From: Candidatus Cloacimonetes bacterium HGW-Cloacimonetes-3
GTDB lineage: Bacteria; Cloacimonadota; Cloacimonadia; Cloacimonadales; Cloacimonadaceae
Direction of reading: 5' to 3'
Assembly: GCA_002840645.1 (NCBI GenBank)
Contig: PHBO01000010.1
Span: forward strand, 20,629-60,469
DNA: 39,841 nt
A program made the translations under genes and the position numbers. The notes beneath the pieces were generated by a model. The model was not told the DNA's origin. It saw nothing but the letters and a program-made list of their open reading frames with translations, and searched no databases. Below are positions 8,348-16,810 of the stretch, piece by piece (position 1 is the stretch's first letter; the number at the start of each line of letters is the position of its first letter).

Positions 8348-9139
8348 TTAACCCAGGGCAACATCCAATGCCATCATCACCACGAATCCAAGCATAACCC
8401 CGATAGAGGCAAGGTGACCGTGTTTACCGCTTTGGGTTTCGGGGATAACCTCCTCCACCACCACAAAGATCATGGCACCTGCTGCAAAGGAAAGAGCATA
8501 AGGCAGAATAGGACGTGCAGCTACTGCCAATAATCCCCCCAGTACCCCGCCAACTGGCTCCACCATACCGGAAAACTGACCCCAGAAGAAACTCTTCCTG
8601 CGGGAAAAGCCTTCTCTGCGTAGCGGAATAGATACGGCTGCTCCTTCAGGTAAGTTCTGGATACCGATACCGATGGCAAGAGCTATAGCTGAAGCCATAC
8701 TTGCATCACCCAGTCCGTGTGCCATGGCACCAAAAGCCACGCCCACTGCAAGACCTTCCGGGAAATTGTGTAGAGTAACGGCAAGAAACAACAGGGTAGA
8801 TTTTCCCCAGGGGCTTTTCAAACCTTCACGCTCTGTGTCACCATCTGCGGGATTAAGGTGCATATGTGGAAGCAACAAATCCACCAAACGCAGAAAAAAA
8901 CCACCGGCAAGGAAACCGATGACTGCAGGAAGGGGGCTTCCTCCACTTAGCTCTATAGCAGGGGCAAGCAAGCTCCAAAAGCTGGCTGCAATCATCACTC
9001 CCGCTGCGAAGCCGAGCATGGTGTCCAGCACAGAACGGCGGATGGATTTGAAAAAAAGCACGAAGCTTGCGCCAAGCGCAGTCATAAACCATGTAAACAA
9101 AGTTGCTAAAAAAGCCAGCAGAATAGGATTAGTGGGCAT
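8348..9139 (-). CDS. ZIP-family divalent metal transporter
   Basis: A protein of 263 residues with about eight hydrophobic segments. The two metal-site helices carry LHNFPEGLAVG (123-133) and IQNLPEGAAVS (160-170), and VVVEEVIPE lies near the C-terminus. The Q in the second motif, where many ZIPs have H, is typical of the GufA/ZupT-like branch. A short loop with HMHLNPADGDTE (about 92-103) could bind metal. ZIP proteins move Zn2+, Fe2+ or other divalent ions into the cytoplasm; the specificity here is unknown. The start overlaps the end of the 66-residue gene by 11 bases, suggesting translational coupling. It is the last gene of the long minus-strand array running from ribH. Confidence 0.92.
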   Translation of the reverse strand: MPTNPILLAFLATLFTWFMTALGASFVLFFKSIRRSVLDTMLGFAAGVMIAASFWSLLAPAIELSGGSPLPAVIGFLAGGFFLRLVDLLLPHMHLNPADGDTEREGLKSPWGKSTLLFLAVTLHNFPEGLAVGVAFGAMAHGLGDASMASAIALAIGIGIQNLPEGAAVSIPLRREGFSRRKSFFWGQFSGMVEPVGGVLGGLLAVAARPILPYALSFAAGAMIFVVVEEVIPETQSGKHGHLASIGVMLGFVVMMALDVALG

Positions 9140-9329
9140 AATGAGCCTCCAATGCTGTTAGCAGGAGATCAATAACCACATCAGGCTCATCCACCATAAG
9201 GCTTCGTCTGTCGCCATTGTCGAAAACGATCACCACATTACCCAGTGCTTTTGATATCTCTCTGATCTTGGGGATAACGATGTAACACTTGCCCAGATGC
9301 TCGTCCTGATACTCGAATATATTTGTCAT
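9129..9329 (-). CDS. Conserved-looking small protein, 66 residues, function unknown
   Basis: It starts at an ATG with a strong AGGAGG site seven bases upstream. It lies 17 bases after the PNPOx-like gene, and its end overlaps the ZIP gene by 11 bases. These three points argue that it is translated. The protein is acidic and soluble (MTNIFEYQDEHLGKCYIVIP through VVIDLLLTALEAHYAH). It has a predicted beta-rich N-terminal half (YIVIPKIREI, NVVIVFDNGDRRSLMVD) and a C-terminal helix. No domain is recognised. Because of the coupling it may act with the transporter, but this is only inference. Confidence 0.7.
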   Translation of the reverse strand: MTNIFEYQDEHLGKCYIVIPKIREISKALGNVVIVFDNGDRRSLMVDEPDVVIDLLLTALEAHYAH

Positions 9330-9346
9330 ACAGCCTCCTGGGATGC

Positions 9347-9790
9347 TTAATAACGCTTCAAAGAACAGCTTTGGGAATACCTCTCACCGGGGCGCAGGTA
9401 TTCGGAATAATCAAAATCAAGCTCTATTAGGGTGTAGTCCGGATCATCATACCCGGAGAAATACTCGTCAAAAAAGAAGCAACGCTCAGAAGCATCTGCC
9501 TTGAGCGTTGCATTATGAACTATGGAAGCAAGCCCTGAAAGCCTGATATAGCCGGTGTGACCGTCTTCGAGCAAAGGGATGCAAACTTCCACTTGTTTGT
9601 TGTTCTGGATTTGGGCAACTTTGGAATCTCCACTGAAGGTAGCGATGAAATAGCGGTCGTCATGCATGAATAAAACAACCGGGCGAACACGCGCCTGCTT
9701 TTTGTCCACCGTTCCTAAATAAACATATTGGTTTTGCTTAATGCAAGCCATTATCTCTTGTTGCAGTGCCGATTCTGAAGTTCGTGCCAT
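9347..9790 (-). CDS. Pyridoxamine 5'-phosphate oxidase-like (FMN-binding split barrel) protein
   Basis: A protein of 147 residues. The region QNQYVYLGTVDKKQARVRPV (20-39) followed by RYFIATFSGDSKVAQIQNN is the characteristic opening of PNPOx-like split-barrel proteins, which bind FMN or a related flavin. YIRLSGLASIV matches the next strand. Members are often annotated as general stress or nitroimidazole-type reductases; the true substrate is unknown. It is cytoplasmic and has no signal peptide. It lies 12 bases after the cyclophilin gene, inside the long operon. The ribosome-binding site is weak (AAAGGGC). Confidence 0.8.
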   Translation of the reverse strand: MARTSESALQQEIMACIKQNQYVYLGTVDKKQARVRPVVLFMHDDRYFIATFSGDSKVAQIQNNKQVEVCIPLLEDGHTGYIRLSGLASIVHNATLKADASERCFFFDEYFSGYDDPDYTLIELDFDYSEYLRPGERYSQSCSLKRY

Positions 9791-9802
9791 GGCAAAAGCC
9801 CT

Positions 9803-10669
9803 TTATTTGGGGAATGAAATCCCGGTGATGAAGGCTTGCACATCCTGATTCGGGTTATCCGAACGGTCGCGGGGGAGCTGCTCGATAGTGTGCACAATAT
9901 TCATGCCGGCGGTTACTTTACCGAATACAGTGTGCTTACCGTCTAACCAGGGAGTACCTTCTTTCTTGGTAACGATAAAGAACTGGCTGCCATTGGTGTT
10001 AGGACCGGAATTAGCCATACAAATAGTGCCATATAGGACAGGGGCTTTCAGGATTTGGGTGCTGAGTGTGCCGGAATATCCTGTTTTTATCTTATAATAC
10101 TCAACCGTGTTAGCCATAATGGGGGTTAAGCTCTTTTGTTTCTGGCATTCCTTAACTAACGCATCAATCTCCGCATTCGGACTTTTGGACTGTTGCATGT
10201 GAGGTACAATTATCTTGTTCCAAACAAGCTCGGCAGCCGGCATATCGATGATCTTACCCGTTAGCTCTGCGCCGGGAGAATAGCATTCATCTTCGAAGCT
10301 GTATCCGGGACCGCCTTGTCCGTCGTTGCCACGATTGTCATCTTTGGTGTTGGGGTCGCCGCCCTGAATCATGAAATCCGGGATAACACGATGAAAGTAA
10401 GTTCCATTGTAGAAATCTTTCTGGGCAAGCGTGATGAAGTTCTGCACGGTTTTGGGGGTAAGTTCTCCCCAAAGTTCCAGTTCAATGTTACCATAAGTAG
10501 TTGCAATTACAGCTTTGGTTGTTGCTGTGGGGTTTACCTTTTCGGGCACAGGTTCCTCCTTTAGTTTTGTGTCGGGAGCTGTTTTGTTCTGGCTGTAGAT
10601 GGTGGCTAAGGATAGCACCAATATCAGCGGGATCAGGATGAGGATGAGTTTTAGGTTTTTGTTTTTCAT
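9803..10669 (-). CDS. Exported cyclophilin-type peptidyl-prolyl isomerase with an insertion
   Basis: A protein of 288 residues. Residues 5-24 are a hydrophobic signal or anchor segment without a lipobox cysteine, followed by a Pro/Lys/Glu-rich linker. The isomerase domain has [19 protein letters not shown] (90-108), [12 protein letters not shown] (222-233) and [12 protein letters not shown] (241-252), matching the active site of cyclophilins. Between FEDE (125-128) and ICMANSG (216-222) there is an extra stretch of about 75-80 residues, including a charged helix ([19 protein letters not shown]). Most bacterial cyclophilins have only a short loop there. It probably folds proteins in the periplasm. 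The start has a good AGGAG site. It lies 21 bases after the LpxH-like gene. Confidence 0.93.
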   Translation of the reverse strand: MKNKNLKLILILIPLILVLSLATIYSQNKTAPDTKLKEEPVPEKVNPTATTKAVIATTYGNIELELWGELTPKTVQNFITLAQKDFYNGTYFHRVIPDFMIQGGDPNTKDDNRGNDGQGGPGYSFEDECYSPGAELTGKIIDMPAAELVWNKIIVPHMQQSKSPNAEIDALVKECQKQKSLTPIMANTVEYYKIKTGYSGTLSTQILKAPVLYGTICMANSGPNTNGSQFFIVTKKEGTPWLDGKHTVFGKVTAGMNIVHTIEQLPRDRSDNPNQDVQAFITGISFPK

Positions 10670-10690
10670 GCTGTCTCCTATTCGTAATTA

Positions 10691-11440
10691 TTATTGATTT
10701 ACCTGTTTATTATTATACTGCTTAAGTAGGGGAATCCCTTCAATAATTTCTATATAACTATGATGTACTATCCAATCCCCGCAATTGGCATAGAACCCGT
10801 CAAGAAGTGGTACAAGCTCCGGGAAATGGCTGTGACCCATCACGACAATGTCCGCCTCTTTTCTTTGGATAAGACGTTTCGTGTATTGCTTTAAACCGCG
10901 GGTTTTGATGCTTCTTAGTTCAGGATTCCCCGGACGGGTACGGCTGGTGCGGGAAAGAAAGGTGCCCAGGATGAGGGCTATATCCGGGTGCAACATAGAA
11001 AATAGCCGCTTAACTCCATTCAAGCGAATGACCCGACGGTATAATTTATAGCGGAGATCATTAACTGTGCGGATATCACCATGCTCAAAGCGGATAAGCT
11101 TGCCGTCGGCTTCCATGGTAACGCCATCTGGATGTATCTCACAGCCTATGTATTCAGTTAGGAAATCTCCAAACCAGAAATCGTGATTCCCGCTAAGATA
11201 TAACAACCTGCAACCTGCATCGCGGATCTCTGCCAAAACCCTCAGCAAAGGGAAATACTGCTTTACAATCGTGTATCTCCAATCAAACCACAGATCAAAG
11301 ATATCACCCACCAGCACAAGCGTATCATACCTACCGACTGATTCTCGTAAAAAGGATAATAGAAGCTCTGCATTGTGTGTATCTGCTTCTTCCGTTCTAT
11401 GGTACTTGTAGTGGCAGTCCGAAATTGCTAATATCCGCAT
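10691..11440 (-). CDS. lpxH: Metallophosphoesterase, probable UDP-2,3-diacylglucosamine hydrolase (LpxH-like)
   Basis: A protein of 249 residues with the calcineurin-like metal motifs in order: ISDCH (D8, H10), VGDIFDLW (D46), SGNHDFWFG (N85, H86), EHGD (H120) and MGHSHF (H203, H205). The spacing and GDIFDLWFDW follow the UDP-2,3-diacylglucosamine pyrophosphatase family, which produces lipid X in the fourth step of lipid A synthesis at the cytoplasmic face of the inner membrane. lpxA, lpxC and lpxD elsewhere in the window make this role reasonable, although LpxH, LpxG and other phosphoesterases share the fold. It follows the DUF4159 gene after 7 bases, within the long operon. Confidence 0.8.
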   Translation of the reverse strand: MRILAISDCHYKYHRTEEADTHNAELLLSFLRESVGRYDTLVLVGDIFDLWFDWRYTIVKQYFPLLRVLAEIRDAGCRLLYLSGNHDFWFGDFLTEYIGCEIHPDGVTMEADGKLIRFEHGDIRTVNDLRYKLYRRVIRLNGVKRLFSMLHPDIALILGTFLSRTSRTRPGNPELRSIKTRGLKQYTKRLIQRKEADIVVMGHSHFPELVPLLDGFYANCGDWIVHHSYIEIIEGIPLLKQYNNKQVNQ

Positions 11441-11447
11441 GAGTATC

Positions 11448-12113
11448 CTATTTATGCATCACATAATGGAGGATGTTTACTCCAAATTTCAGGGCAATGT
11501 CACGCACATCTGGAGGGTCATTATGTGTGCTTGGATCAGCCCAGCCATCGCTGATGTTGCTTTCATAAGTGTAGAGGCAAACCATGCGCCCGTTGTCGTC
11601 AAATATTCCATAAGCTTTGGGAGGTTTCTCATCATGGAGGTGAATTTTGGGTAAGCCGGTGGAGAAATCGTAGAAACTGGTAAAAAGCGGGAAGGAAGAA
11701 TCTAACTCCGTTAGCTCCCGTTCCGGGAAAATGCGCCTGATTTCCCGCCTGAAGGAGGCATCCATGCCATAATCATCATCTGCATACAGAAAGCCACCTC
11801 GCAGCATCCATGTACGCAGGTTGTCCACTTCGCGTTCACTAAAGCGGATATTGCCGTGTCCGGTAAGAAAAATAAAAGGATAGTCAAAAAGCTTGGGATC
11901 AGAAGCCCGAACCGTGCTTTGGTCATTGGGAAAGCCAGCGTTCATCACCGAATTGGCATACCTGGCAAGATTTGGCAGTATCTCAGGATCATTATACCAA
12001 TCTCCCCCACCATCATACTGCAAGCGTGCAAAGCCTGTTCGTAACGCTCCATCGACAGTCGCAGATAGCACAATACTCGTCAGCAAGCAGAGAAGAAGGA
12101 GCATGTGCTTCAT
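11448..12113 (-). CDS. DUF4159 secreted protein
   Basis: A protein of 221 residues starting at the ATG at 12113 (MKHMLLLLCLLTSIVLSA, a signal peptide). A longer in-frame start at 12176 would run into the gene upstream and hide the signal peptide. The body TGFARLQYDGGGDWYNDPEI, FIFLTGHGNIRFSE, LRTWMLRGGFLYADDDYG and KFGVNILHYVMH is typical of DUF4159, a glutamine-amidotransferase-like fold found in envelope proteins. The family function is unknown to me. It starts 2 bases after the stop of the PQQ-propeller gene and stands 7 bases before the LpxH-like gene. An envelope role together with the neighbouring glycosyltransferase and propeller protein is plausible but unproven. Confidence 0.85.
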   Translation of the reverse strand: MKHMLLLLCLLTSIVLSATVDGALRTGFARLQYDGGGDWYNDPEILPNLARYANSVMNAGFPNDQSTVRASDPKLFDYPFIFLTGHGNIRFSEREVDNLRTWMLRGGFLYADDDYGMDASFRREIRRIFPERELTELDSSFPLFTSFYDFSTGLPKIHLHDEKPPKAYGIFDDNGRMVCLYTYESNISDGWADPSTHNDPPDVRDIALKFGVNILHYVMHK

Positions 12114-12115
12114 TT

Positions 12116-13525
12116 TCAGTTCTCTATCTTCAGTTCTATGCAGAGGATAGCACCATCTACCACTGCATAGAAGCAATTGGCAAAGCTGTCATAGGCAGAT
12201 AATGCCTGCAGGTCTCGCTTAAGAGTTATGCTGCTTAGGGTCTCGCCCCGTGCGGGATCAATTATACTAATCCCCCGGCGCGAGGGTATCACAACTATGC
12301 TTCTGTCCAAACGCGGATCGTCCGCACTACGTATCTCACAGGGAGCAAATCTGTCCACAACTATGCTCTCGGTAGGCAGGCTTTGTTGCCAAGTTTCGCT
12401 ACCATCCTCCTTCAAGCCCACAACTTGCTGATTAGCCAAACTAACCAACAGATTCCCCTGTCCTTGCAGCACGGAACGTATCTCCCCGGCAAAGCTCTTG
12501 CTCCATAGAAGTTGACGGTTTTTTTTATCAAAAGCGATCAAGCGGGAACCGGCAACAAGGTAGATGTTATACAGGTTAAAGGCAGGTGAAAGGTTAACAG
12601 TGTAAGGCAGCTCTGTGCTCCACGCCACTTCCAGGCTTATGTTCCGGGCAGGTAGACTAACGATTCTATCCATGTAATTGCGGATATTCTCCGTATTAAT
12701 CTTGAGGGTGGTTGGTATCTGCTCCAGACGTAACGTCTTCTCTTTCTGAACACTCAGGCGTGTTTTGTGCACCAATTGATCAATCATGCGGTTGCCAAAA
12801 GCCATATACAGAGCAGTGAGAACCGTTAATGATAACAGGATTATGCTGGATACCTGCACTCGAGACAGCTTTCTGTGCTTAGGTTTTATCAACCGCTCTC
12901 TCCCTTCCAGAACCAACCACAAAGGGTTATCCTCTCCGGCATAGGTTTCAATAAGTGCATCTATCGTAGCCGGATCACTCACGCGGGGTATAATTTTTTG
13001 TGCGAGTTCTCCCGAGAGAACAATCAGACGGTGTTTTTCGGCAATGTAAAGCCTGCATGGCTTTAGATTGAGGTCATTATCAGCATAACCAAACAGCTGC
13101 AAACCCTGTTGACTTTGCACCTGATAATTCTGCCAGTCCTTACCTGCCGGACGGATACTGCGGGCATCGGTTATTATCGCAAAAATGCGGCCGGATTGTA
13201 CAAAATAAAGCTCATGATCGTACAACACACCAAAGAAGAGCGAAATACCCTTTTCCACAAGGGAGCTTTTCCTTAAGCGGGCATGAAGCTTCCAATGCAA
13301 ATCAGCAAAGAAGGTTTTTAACCACTTCTCTATTTCCAGTCGGGAGATATTATTTATATTAGAATTAAGGATTTCCAGCTTAATCTCTGCCACGATCTCT
13401 TCCAGAACCACATCCTTCTCAGGATGCCAGGTCAGCAAGAACCACGCAAAACGTCCATCTTTGGAAGCACTGTATTCACAGATACTTCGCGGAGGGCATG
13501 CTTCACGGCTGAGTAATGATATCAT
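12116..13525 (-). CDS. Membrane-anchored protein: PP2C-like cytoplasmic part and PQQ-type propeller-like periplasmic part
   Basis: A protein of 469 residues. Residues 1-205 are cytoplasmic and resemble a degenerate PP2C/SpoIIE phosphatase fold: ISLFFGVLYDHELYFVQSGR (94-113) lines up with the GD-R strand of such enzymes, but the metal-binding aspartates are absent. One membrane segment lies at 224-243 (QVSSIILLSLTVLTALYMAF), followed by a short coiled stretch. The C-terminal half has repeated strands like SRLIAFDKKNRQLLWSKSF and VGLKEDGSETWQQSLP, a PQQ/WD-type beta-propeller pattern. This arrangement suggests a sensor or scaffold linking periplasm to cytoplasm. Its start abuts the stop of the radical SAM gene (13526). 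The PP2C assignment is uncertain; the propeller is more secure. Confidence 0.75.
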   Translation of the reverse strand: MISLLSREACPPRSICEYSASKDGRFAWFLLTWHPEKDVVLEEIVAEIKLEILNSNINNISRLEIEKWLKTFFADLHWKLHARLRKSSLVEKGISLFFGVLYDHELYFVQSGRIFAIITDARSIRPAGKDWQNYQVQSQQGLQLFGYADNDLNLKPCRLYIAEKHRLIVLSGELAQKIIPRVSDPATIDALIETYAGEDNPLWLVLEGRERLIKPKHRKLSRVQVSSIILLSLTVLTALYMAFGNRMIDQLVHKTRLSVQKEKTLRLEQIPTTLKINTENIRNYMDRIVSLPARNISLEVAWSTELPYTVNLSPAFNLYNIYLVAGSRLIAFDKKNRQLLWSKSFAGEIRSVLQGQGNLLVSLANQQVVGLKEDGSETWQQSLPTESIVVDRFAPCEIRSADDPRLDRSIVVIPSRRGISIIDPARGETLSSITLKRDLQALSAYDSFANCFYAVVDGAILCIELKIEN

Positions 13526-14611
13526 CTACTTGCTCCACCAACGAAAGAAACTGCGCCATGTAACCCGCATCAGGGTGGGAAGATTCATCAGCATATTGGT
13601 ATATGATGCGTTTGCCAAGGGGCACCAGCATTCCTTTTTATGGATTGATCTGCGCTCCAGCTCCGCCTCCGGTGAAAACCATATCTTGCGAAACCGGTAT
13701 TTCTCTTTACGCAAGTTCCCCATGGGTTTTGCTTTAACGCAGCAGCTCCAGATATCTCCATCAGGGGATATTTGGCAAGAAGCAATGCCCGAATAACAGG
13801 GAATAACTTGTTTCTGGTCACGCATAATCTTTTTTACCAAGTCGTAATACTCTATCCTAAACGCCTGGGTGATCTTCATCATGCCTTTGTACTTACCGTT
13901 TTTAATCCGATGGATCAGGTAATCCACAGCGCTTTTATAGGACACCAGCGAGGGAGTGATATCGGCACCAACAGTATCCAATTCTACCCTTTCTTCGGCA
14001 ATTTCTGTGATATAGCTATCAGGGTTTAAACGCATCAATTCGTTTGCCACAGATGAGAAGCTATCCACATTGAAGCGGGAAATAACCGTATGGATACCCA
14101 CACTCAGGTTCGGCACTTTCAATGCTTTCAGGCCATTAAAGGTAGATATTGCCTTCTTGTAATTCCCCGGAACGTTTCGTATTTCATCGTGCTGGCTTTC
14201 AATTCCATCTATGGAGACGTTTATAATCACCTGTGCTTTTGGGCATGCCTTGGCAATGGCTTCGGCTTTATCCACAACCGTTTTCACCAATAAGCCGTTG
14301 GTGGGTATGTTAATAATTCTGGGGTGCGATATTTTGTATATCTCAGAAACAATCTCCACGATATCATTGCGCAGAAATGGCTCTCCCCCGCTAAAGGTAA
14401 TCCAGTAAGGTGATTGCCCGATATAGCGAAAGATACTCTTGTATTCTTCCACATTTAGGTTCTTGGCTTGTTTTTTCCATATCTTACAAGTGGAGCAGCG
14501 TGAATTACATGTGTAAAGCAGGCTTACCGTATAGTTCATCGGCATCATGCGTGGAACACCGATATGCTTCATCAGCCAGTATCCTACAATTCTAAATAAC
14601 AGATTTATCAT
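13526..14611 (-). CDS. Radical SAM protein with SPASM-like C-terminal cluster domain
   Basis: A protein of 361 residues. The [4Fe-4S]-SAM motif is YTCNSRCSTCKIW, with C35, C39 and C42. TFSGGEPFLR (72-81) and VIINVSIDGIESQHDEIR (128-145) are the usual glycine-rich and SIDG strands. The C-terminal part has extra cysteines C272, C279, C290, C291, C328 and C330 (IPCYSGIASCQISPDGD and KKECWCPLAN), the pattern of a SPASM domain that binds auxiliary clusters. Such enzymes modify peptides or act in cofactor or lipid pathways; the substrate here is unknown. No small precursor peptide was seen beside it. It overlaps the glycosyltransferase gene by 4 bases (ATGA) and abuts the propeller gene, so it belongs to the same translationally coupled set. 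Confidence 0.9.
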   Translation of the reverse strand: MINLLFRIVGYWLMKHIGVPRMMPMNYTVSLLYTCNSRCSTCKIWKKQAKNLNVEEYKSIFRYIGQSPYWITFSGGEPFLRNDIVEIVSEIYKISHPRIINIPTNGLLVKTVVDKAEAIAKACPKAQVIINVSIDGIESQHDEIRNVPGNYKKAISTFNGLKALKVPNLSVGIHTVISRFNVDSFSSVANELMRLNPDSYITEIAEERVELDTVGADITPSLVSYKSAVDYLIHRIKNGKYKGMMKITQAFRIEYYDLVKKIMRDQKQVIPCYSGIASCQISPDGDIWSCCVKAKPMGNLRKEKYRFRKIWFSPEAELERRSIHKKECWCPLANASYTNMLMNLPTLMRVTWRSFFRWWSK

Positions 14612-15510
14612 TTACCCATCTTTTCGTTTAAATTCTTAGTGCTACGGACTATTTCCCAGGTAAAGGGATTCTTTTTCCGTACGTGGTAATCCCAGCTTCC
14701 CAACATTCTGCAATACATCTCCAACGCCATCACGCTAATTAGCTTAATGCTATCCCCGGGAGCGTCTGCCAATTCTGAAAGCATAATCTTAAGTAAAGTG
14801 CTTTTATCCTGAGAGATTACCTTATAAGCTTGGTGTTTTTGCAGCCACAAATGCCCATTCTGGATTCTGCGCCGTTGCTTGATGAAATCGGACATCGTTT
14901 CCGGTCCTTTATTGTGAATTATCGCTTCGGGAATATAGCGCAGCTTTAGTCCCACACTGCGCACAATAGCTTCTATACTGGCTTCATCCACTGCCGAATC
15001 CGGGGGGATACTGTCCATCACTTTGCGGAAGGCTATCATTTCCCCGAGCTTGGGTGATATAAGTGCCATCCTGTGATGTAAACGCCATAACAAGTGCACT
15101 GCGTAGCCCATAAAGGTATCATGCTGATTAACCGGAACCGGGCGTCCTCCGCAAGCTCCCAACTGTTCATCCCCAAATGCCTCCACAAGCTTCTCGATGG
15201 TGTTCTCAGCCGGGATAACATCTCCGCTGATAACTATTAAGATTGCGTGCTTTGCCTCTTTTAAAAACAGATTTATAGCCGCAGACTTACCCTCGCGCTT
15301 TGCCTGAGTTATCAAACGGACTTCAGGATGCTCGGCTGCAAAGGCGCTAACAATATCATCAGTTCCGTCTGTACTGGCACTGGATACCACAATTATCTCC
15401 GCAATCTCAGTTTCGCTTGTTTTCTGCGCTACAAGAGCATTCAGCAGAGCCAGAATATTCCCGGCTTCATTATGGGCAAAAATTCCGATTGAGCAGGCTA
15501 TTCTTTCCAT
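14608..15510 (-). CDS. Family 2 glycosyltransferase
   Basis: A protein of 300 residues with a GT-A fold. SIGIFAHNEAGNILALLNAL (7-26) is the N-terminal nucleotide-binding strand, EIIVVSSASTDGTDDIV (38-54) the second, and AKREGKSAAINLFL (70-83) the third. The place of the usual DxD is SGD (95-97). AVDEASIEA and QRRRIQNGHLW match the acceptor-side motif (ED and Q-x-x-RW) in altered form. There is no transmembrane segment, unlike many polymerising GT2 enzymes. It probably transfers a sugar to a lipid or polysaccharide precursor in the cytoplasm. It starts 3 bases after nusB and overlaps the radical SAM gene by 4 bases. Confidence 0.88.
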   Translation of the reverse strand: MERIACSIGIFAHNEAGNILALLNALVAQKTSETEIAEIIVVSSASTDGTDDIVSAFAAEHPEVRLITQAKREGKSAAINLFLKEAKHAILIVISGDVIPAENTIEKLVEAFGDEQLGACGGRPVPVNQHDTFMGYAVHLLWRLHHRMALISPKLGEMIAFRKVMDSIPPDSAVDEASIEAIVRSVGLKLRYIPEAIIHNKGPETMSDFIKQRRRIQNGHLWLQKHQAYKVISQDKSTLLKIMLSELADAPGDSIKLISVMALEMYCRMLGSWDYHVRKKNPFTWEIVRSTKNLNEKMGK

Positions 15511-15513
15511 CAG

Positions 15514-15975
15514 CTATTTTAGCATCTTATCCCGTTGAGTTATTTCCTTGTGAACTGCATCCAGGATACCGTTGATAAACTTACCCGTAGGTTCGCTGCA
15601 AAAGCGTTTGGCAATCTCGATAGCTTCGTTTATCACCACCGCGGCAGGTGTGTCCGTAAACAGCAGTTCATACACCGCCACGCTAAGGATACTTCTATCC
15701 AAACGGGCAATGCTATCCAGGCTCCAGTTATCGGTGTGTTTATCTATTTCGGCTTCCACATCACTAATGTTTATAATAGTGTTCTTCACCAGTTCATCTG
15801 CGAAAGCATAAACCGAAGTAGTGGCATTCATATTCTCCGAAGTCCCCAAGTTAGCAAGGATTTCGGGGTACTCATTCAGCAATCCGTACTCTCTAAACTC
15901 TGATTCCACTTCAGAGAATTCGAGGGAGTATAAACACTGAACCGCCATTTCCCTGGCTTTACGCCTTTGACCCAT
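15514..15975 (-). CDS. nusB: Transcription antitermination protein NusB
   Basis: A protein of 153 residues, all helical. [17 protein letters not shown] (4-20) is the standard NusB opening. [20 protein letters not shown] and [20 protein letters not shown] with [10 protein letters not shown] are the conserved C-terminal half. NusB binds boxA RNA with NusE (S10) and promotes antitermination of rRNA operons. It overlaps ribH by 17 bases. The ribH-nusB pair is widely conserved in bacteria, which supports both calls. Confidence 0.95.
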   Translation of the reverse strand: MGQRRKAREMAVQCLYSLEFSEVESEFREYGLLNEYPEILANLGTSENMNATTSVYAFADELVKNTIINISDVEAEIDKHTDNWSLDSIARLDRSILSVAVYELLFTDTPAAVVINEAIEIAKRFCSEPTGKFINGILDAVHKEITQRDKMLK

Positions 15976-16438
15976 TTCTCAGCTCCGCCAGCAGTCCCAG
16001 CATTTCCAAAGCAGCCGTGGCTGCACTAAAGCCCTTGTTTCCGGCTTTGGTGCCGGCTCTTTCTATGGCTTGTTCCACACTGTCTGTGGTCAGGATGCCA
16101 AATATCACCGGCTTACGTGTGGCAAGGCTTACCTGGGCTATGCCTTTGGTAACTTCACTACTTACGTATTCGAAATGCGGGGTGGCACCACGGATCACTG
16201 CGCCGAGGCAGATAACTGCGTCCACATTCTTATCCAATGCAACTTCCTGAGCTATCATGGGAATCTCAAAAGCTCCCGGCACCCAGATTACTTTTATGTC
16301 CTTGTCTTTCACCTCATGACGCAACAGGCAATCCATTGCCCCATCCAATAACTTGTGCCCGATAAACTCGTTAAAACGGCTTACCACCAAGGCTATGCGA
16401 TAGCCCTTGGATACAAGGTTTCCTTCTATAACTTTCAT
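15959..16438 (-). CDS. ribH: 6,7-dimethyl-8-ribityllumazine synthase
   Basis: A protein of 159 residues matching lumazine synthase along its length. Motifs are [17 protein letters not shown] (substrate site), [13 protein letters not shown], and [15 protein letters not shown] with the catalytic His in [21 protein letters not shown] and GNKGFSAA follow near the end. It condenses ribityl-aminouracil with dihydroxybutanone phosphate, the next-to-last step of riboflavin synthesis, usually as a large hollow oligomer. It is the first gene of the long minus-strand array. No FMN riboswitch motif is visible in the 372 bases upstream, which instead hold copy B of the dispersed repeat. No other rib gene is in the window. 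Confidence 0.96.
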   Translation of the reverse strand: MKVIEGNLVSKGYRIALVVSRFNEFIGHKLLDGAMDCLLRHEVKDKDIKVIWVPGAFEIPMIAQEVALDKNVDAVICLGAVIRGATPHFEYVSSEVTKGIAQVSLATRKPVIFGILTTDSVEQAIERAGTKAGNKGFSAATAALEMLGLLAELRNGSKA

Positions 16439-16562
16439 TTTCGCTCCCTAAAGCTTACATATTTCTTCAGATGTGCCAAGATAATTAGCTGTGGATTTAG
16501 TTCAAGTAAAATCTTGCTTTTCAGGTTATGATACCTTTTCACATCTGAACTTTCTTTTGTTT

Positions 16563-16724
16563 ATTGCCCTATCATCAGCCACTCATTGTCCACAAAGAGG
16601 GCAATGGGTGGGCAATGCTACCGTTATAGCAGCAAGTTTCCAAGTAGTTAAACCTCTATCAATCCTCACTCTAACCTCTCTTTGTGGGGTCAAGGTAGGG
16701 TGTGATAGGGGTTTGCTTGCAAGG
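16563..16724. repeat. Dispersed repeat, copy B (about 165 bp)
   Basis: It begins ATTGCCCTATCATCAGCC and carries the hairpin GCCACTCATTGTCC against GGGCAATGGGTGGG. A later block reads AACCTCTCTTTGTGGGGT and the end reads TGATAGGGGTTTGCTTGCAAGG. The 5' CCCTATCA and 3' TGATAGGG are complementary, like short terminal inverted repeats. The central 44 bases from ATCAGCC to GGGCAATG are identical to copy C; copy A differs by a few bases that keep the hairpin paired. It lies between ribH and the TetR gene (16439-16810), where no gene is seen. Confidence 0.82.
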
Positions 16725-16810
16725 AAGAAGCAGGCAAAGCTTTCCCCATAAGCAGAAACAGAGCATGTGTAATACTCTGTTTCGGTTGGGAAGTTCTTGT
16801 TATTACTTAC

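Noticed and set aside
16439..16810. FMN riboswitch upstream of ribH
   Set aside because: The conserved RFN blocks are not visible on either strand; the stretch is mostly repeat copy B.
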